From: Chryseosolibacter sp035628595
GTDB lineage: Bacteria > Bacteroidota > Bacteroidia > Cytophagales > Cyclobacteriaceae
Length of the DNA stretch: 64,000 nt
Direction of reading: 5' to 3'
NCBI GenBank assembly: GCA_035628595.1
Contig: DASPJN010000254.1
Span: 1-64,000 of the forward strand
This document shows positions 61,512-64,000 of the stretch, one piece after another (within the stretch, counting starts at the first letter, position 1; every line of letters begins with the position of its first letter). The position numbers were made by a program, and so were the translations under genes. The notes under the pieces are model-generated. The model did no database searches. It was not told the DNA's origin and saw only the letters and a list, made by a program, of their open reading frames with translations.

Positions 61512-62260
61512 AAGTTGGGAGACAACAGGTACTTCGAGTAGAATTCGTCAATTACTTTTACAGCATCCTCAGGTTTATCAACCACGGTAAAAAGCTCCAT
61601 GTCGTCGGGGTTCACCATTCGTTCTGTCACCAGAACTTTCTTGAACCAATCGATTAATCCCTGCCAGTATTTCTTGCCAACAAGCACGATTGGAAAGCGC
61701 CCGATCTTTTTCGTCTGAATGAGTGTCAATGCTTCGCCCAATTCATCAAGGGTGCCAAACCCTCCGGGCATCACAATAAATCCCTGCGAGTATTTTATGA
61801 ACATCGTTTTGCGAACGAAGAAGTAGTCAAAGGTGATCAGTTTGTCTTTGTCGATGTAGATGTTGCCCTGTTGCTCAAACGGAAGAAAGATATTTAAGCC
61901 GACGGATTTCCCGCCAGCACGGTGCGCGCCTTTGTTTCCTGCTTCCATGATACCTGGACCACCGCCGGTTATAACGCCGTAGCCATGCTGAACGAGCTTA
62001 TATGCAATCGCTTCAGCCATTTTGTAGTACAGATTGCTGGGCTTCGTTCGAGCGGAACCAAAAATTGTAACGCAAGGACCGATCTTGGCCAACTTCTCCA
62101 TGCCTTCAACAAATTCTGACATCACTTTGAAGATCATCCAGCTGTTTGCACCTTTGATCTCTGCCCAGTCCTTGTCTTTGAATGCAGTTCTGATTCTATT
62201 TTCTTCCTCAAGTGCTTCCTTCAGGAGATCCTCTTCCAATTTTTTCTTGCTCGTTCTCAT
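61508..62260 (-). CDS. LOG-family (TIGR00730) Rossmann-fold protein
   Basis: The 250-residue protein belongs to the lysine-decarboxylase-like/LOG family, whose characterised members are cytokinin-type nucleoside 5'-monophosphate phosphoribohydrolases or PpnN-like nucleotide nucleosidases. The signature is GGGPGIMEAGNKGA, followed by PGGFGTLDELGEA, the family's PGGxGTxxE motif. An N-terminal helical extension of about 60 residues is present. The function in this organism is unknown; it is coupled to the lytic transglycosylase gene. Confidence 0.88.
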   Translation of the reverse strand: MRTSKKKLEEDLLKEALEEENRIRTAFKDKDWAEIKGANSWMIFKVMSEFVEGMEKLAKIGPCVTIFGSARTKPSNLYYKMAEAIAYKLVQHGYGVITGGGPGIMEAGNKGAHRAGGKSVGLNIFLPFEQQGNIYIDKDKLITFDYFFVRKTMFIKYSQGFIVMPGGFGTLDELGEALTLIQTKKIGRFPIVLVGKKYWQGLIDWFKKVLVTERMVNPDDMELFTVVDKPEDAVKVIDEFYSKYLLSPNF

Positions 62261-62327
62261 AGTTAATGAATTGCCAATATAGGCAAACGTAAATAGTTAA
62301 AGGAAGCTGAATGTTGGTGGGCTAAAA

Positions 62328-62705
62328 TTAAGTAAGGACTAACTCTATCAATTCGCGCTGCACGTTCCAATCCTTTGCGAGTTTAAGCATTGCTGTCGCT
62401 TCCATTTCGGTAACATAGCCTTTTAGGTTATTGGCCTGCCAGACCATGTTGATCAGCTCGACACGTTTTTCTTTTGGGTAATCGCCGATTACGTTGTTGA
62501 GATAATCGCGCGCGCGGTCAAAAGCGGTTACGTAGTTTTCGGCAATGTAATTTAGCGCCCATTGATACTCCTCTGCCGCATCAAGCTCAGCTGACGTTTG
62601 ATCTAGGTTGTGCCGTTCCATTTCATCAAGTCCATGGTAGTGGAATATCACTGACTTTAATAACATGTAAACCTTTTTCTCTTCTGGCGACATAACCATA
62701 AACAT
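62328..62705 (-). CDS. Small alpha-helical hypothetical protein downstream of hemW
   Basis: A 125-residue protein predicted to be wholly helical (SPEEKKVYMLLKSVIFHYHGLDEMERHN at the start, partly shown here). It ends with NVQRELIELVLT. The chosen ATG is at 62705; a TTG at 62732 and later ATGs are possible. The helical spacing suggests a TerB-like fold, but I would not name it so. It lies about 37 nt after hemW in the same direction. Confidence 0.65.
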   Translation of the reverse strand: MFMVMSPEEKKVYMLLKSVIFHYHGLDEMERHNLDQTSAELDAAEEYQWALNYIAENYVTAFDRARDYLNNVIGDYPKEKRVELINMVWQANNLKGYVTEMEATAMLKLAKDWNVQRELIELVLT

Positions 62706-62742
62706 AGAAGCAAAATACGTAAAGTCGGGCAAGTAGTTTTGT

Positions 62743-63870
62743 TCAGATCAAAAATAAATCGCTTGCAATCTTGTCTGCTAGCAGTATTCCTTTTCGCGTC
62801 AGCGTCAGCGAGCCATTTTGCCAGAAAGCCATTTCATTTGAAATAAGATCTGAAATATAGTCGCTGTTTTCCGCCAAAATATCATAACTATAAAGTTCCT
62901 TGAGTTGCGTATGGTCGCAGCCCCATTGCGTTCGCAGGCTTGTCATGATGAATTCGTTCACCTGGTCGTTTCGCGTAAGCAACTCTTTCTCTGCGGGAAT
63001 CTTATTTTCTAGAAGCGCTTTTATATATAAGGCATTGTTGCTGATATTATACTGGCGTGACGTTCCGTTGTACGAATGTGCGCTTGGACCCACACCAATA
63101 TATTTCTGCTGTCTCCAGTAGTTACTATTGTGCTTTGAAAAATATCCGGGCTTAGCAAAATTAGAGACTTCATAATGCTCATAGCCGGCATTAGTGAGTT
63201 TTTCCACCAGCATTTCGAGGTGATGCGCAGCGACTGAATCTGGCGGGGCTTTCAGTCGTCCCGCCTTCACCCATTTACCGAAAACAGTCTTCTCTTCAAT
63301 GGTAAGCGAATATGCAGAGATGTGTTCAGGATGAAGATCGAGACACATGTTAACGTTCCGGATCCAGTCTGCTTCTGACTGACCTGGCAAGGCGTAAATC
63401 AAGTCAACTGAAATATTCGCAAACCCGGCTTCCCGGGCATCCATGTATGAGTTGATGGCAACCTTGCTGCTGTGAGCCCGGTTTAGGAATTGTAAGATGT
63501 CATCGTTAAACGTCTGTATGCCAATGCTAAGCCTGTTGAAGCCCAGCTGCTTCAAAACATAAAGATTCTCCTTCGTGAGATCGTCCGGATTTGCCTCACA
63601 CGTTGCTTCAATAACCTCTTTTGCGGGATAGTGAAGTCTGATGCTTTGCATTATCCGTTCAAGGTTAGTTGACGAAAGAAGCGAAGGAGTTCCGCCACCA
63701 AGATAAATTGTCTCAAGTGCCTCGCCGCCAAGATAGTCGGAGCGCAATCCCAACTCGCGGCAAATTGCATCGGTCATTTTATCCTGATCACTGCTGTTGG
63801 TTGAAAAGTGAAAGTCGCAGTAGTAGCAAGCCTGTTTGCAAAAAGGAATATGAACGTAGACTCCTGCCAT
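62743..63870 (-). CDS. hemW: Radical SAM protein HemW (heme chaperone-type)
   Basis: HemW is a radical SAM protein related to oxygen-independent coproporphyrinogen oxidase. The FeS cluster motif is Cys11-xxx-Cys15-xx-Cys18 (PFCKQACYYCDF). LGGGTPSLL, EANPDDLT, RLSIGIQTF and SVDLIYALPGQ are conserved. It lacks the extra N-terminal cysteine and length of true HemN, so heme trafficking is more likely than oxidase activity. It has 375 residues, a normal length. It is divergent from the gene that begins at 63932. Confidence 0.92.
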   Translation of the reverse strand: MAGVYVHIPFCKQACYYCDFHFSTNSSDQDKMTDAICRELGLRSDYLGGEALETIYLGGGTPSLLSSTNLERIMQSIRLHYPAKEVIEATCEANPDDLTKENLYVLKQLGFNRLSIGIQTFNDDILQFLNRAHSSKVAINSYMDAREAGFANISVDLIYALPGQSEADWIRNVNMCLDLHPEHISAYSLTIEEKTVFGKWVKAGRLKAPPDSVAAHHLEMLVEKLTNAGYEHYEVSNFAKPGYFSKHNSNYWRQQKYIGVGPSAHSYNGTSRQYNISNNALYIKALLENKIPAEKELLTRNDQVNEFIMTSLRTQWGCDHTQLKELYSYDILAENSDYISDLISNEMAFWQNGSLTLTRKGILLADKIASDLFLI

Positions 63871-63918
63871 TATTCCTGCAAACTTAGTTGTCTATTCTCA
63901 AACCCGCGAATTCTTATA

Positions 63919-63926
63919 TACTTTTG
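63919..63926 (+). promoter_or_regulatory. Promoter -7 box at the window end, nearly leaderless
   Basis: TACTTTTG matches TAnnTTTG and ends 5 nt before the ATG at 63932, as at 43682-43689. Transcription would start at or beside the start codon. Confidence 0.6.
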
Positions 63927-63931
63927 CGACC

Positions 63932-64000
63932 ATGTTTCGTAGTGCGCTATTTCTGATTACCGTTTTTGCCTTCCCGAATCTCTTTGGTCAGCAGCGGGTC
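63932..64000 (+). CDS. Exported protein, 5' fragment cut by window end
   Basis: Only 23 codons are visible, without a stop. They read as a signal peptide (FRSALFLITVFAFPNLFGQ), so the product is exported. The promoter box just upstream and the divergent hemW gene support this as a real start. The function cannot be judged from what is visible. Confidence 0.6.
   Translation, partial: MFRSALFLITVFAFPNLFGQQRV

Overview
The window is chromosomal DNA of a Bacteroidota bacterium, most likely of the Cytophagales. Several things point there: recurrent -7 boxes of the Bacteroidota form TAnnTTTG, two of them with a TTTG box 19 nt upstream; families largely confined to the phylum (DUF4270, DUF4286, DUF4834); a SecA with a long insertion and no C-terminal zinc motif; a Rho with a long disordered insertion; and a CarB that lacks the C-terminal allosteric domain. 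No rRNA, insertion sequence, CRISPR array or prophage was seen. Almost all of the window is dense core genome.

The one clear accessory region lies at 937-3651. It is a 2.7 kb insertion at the 3' end of an initiator tRNA-Met gene (878-950). An 18-bp copy of the tRNA end and its flank (937-954) recurs at 3634-3651, and each copy is followed by its own terminator. Between the copies there is no integrase, only a three-gene operon: a TIGR04255-like protein and two proteins I do not recognise. This is the best candidate for an undescribed system.

Layout. 1-711: end of a response regulator gene and a small XRE regulator. 3.7-6.9 kb: ribosome-assembly GTPases era and der, a small lipoprotein, a SprT-like protein. 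6.9-10.1 kb, minus strand: RDD membrane protein, cytochrome b5-like protein, sugar kinase, MurQ etherase (peptidoglycan recycling) and an unknown protein. 10.1-17.6 kb, plus strand: M19 dipeptidase lipoprotein, then a membrane and AAA locus (SpoIIM-like, multi-TM protein, DUF4129, DUF4350, MoxR, DUF58). 17.9-25.9 kb: carB, DUF4834, dapF, secA, SPOR lipoprotein. 25.9-30.6 kb: outer-membrane-type protein (minus), M20 amidohydrolase, Na/Pi cotransporter, holin-like protein and a geranylgeranylglyceryl phosphate synthase homologue. 30.6-34.9 kb, minus strand: acyl-CoA dehydrogenase, YugP-like peptidase, a LPG-synthase-type membrane protein, panD and panC. 35.0-39.1 kb: a glycogen-synthase N-domain protein, DUF4270 lipoprotein and glmS.

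39.1-49.8 kb: coiled-coil membrane protein, degenerate 3-hydroxyacyl-CoA dehydrogenase, RidA, gltX, AIM24-like protein, saccharopine-dehydrogenase-like enzyme, GreA-like protein, DUF4286, GNAT, S9 peptidase and serS. 50.0-55.5 kb: rho, secreted protein, DEAD-box helicase, dihydroorotase and tRNA-His. 55.6-64.0 kb: small unknown protein, zinc-ribbon membrane protein, alpha/beta hydrolase with dxs, scpA, lytic transglycosylase, LOG-family protein, small unknown protein, hemW, and the first codons of an exported protein cut by the window end.

The themes are cell-envelope construction and recycling (MurQ, DapF, GlmS, lytic transglycosylase, M19, SecA, Dxs), translation and RNA turnover (Era, Der, GltX, SerS, Rho, helicase, two tRNAs) and pyrimidine and coenzyme A synthesis (CarB, dihydroorotase, PanC, PanD).
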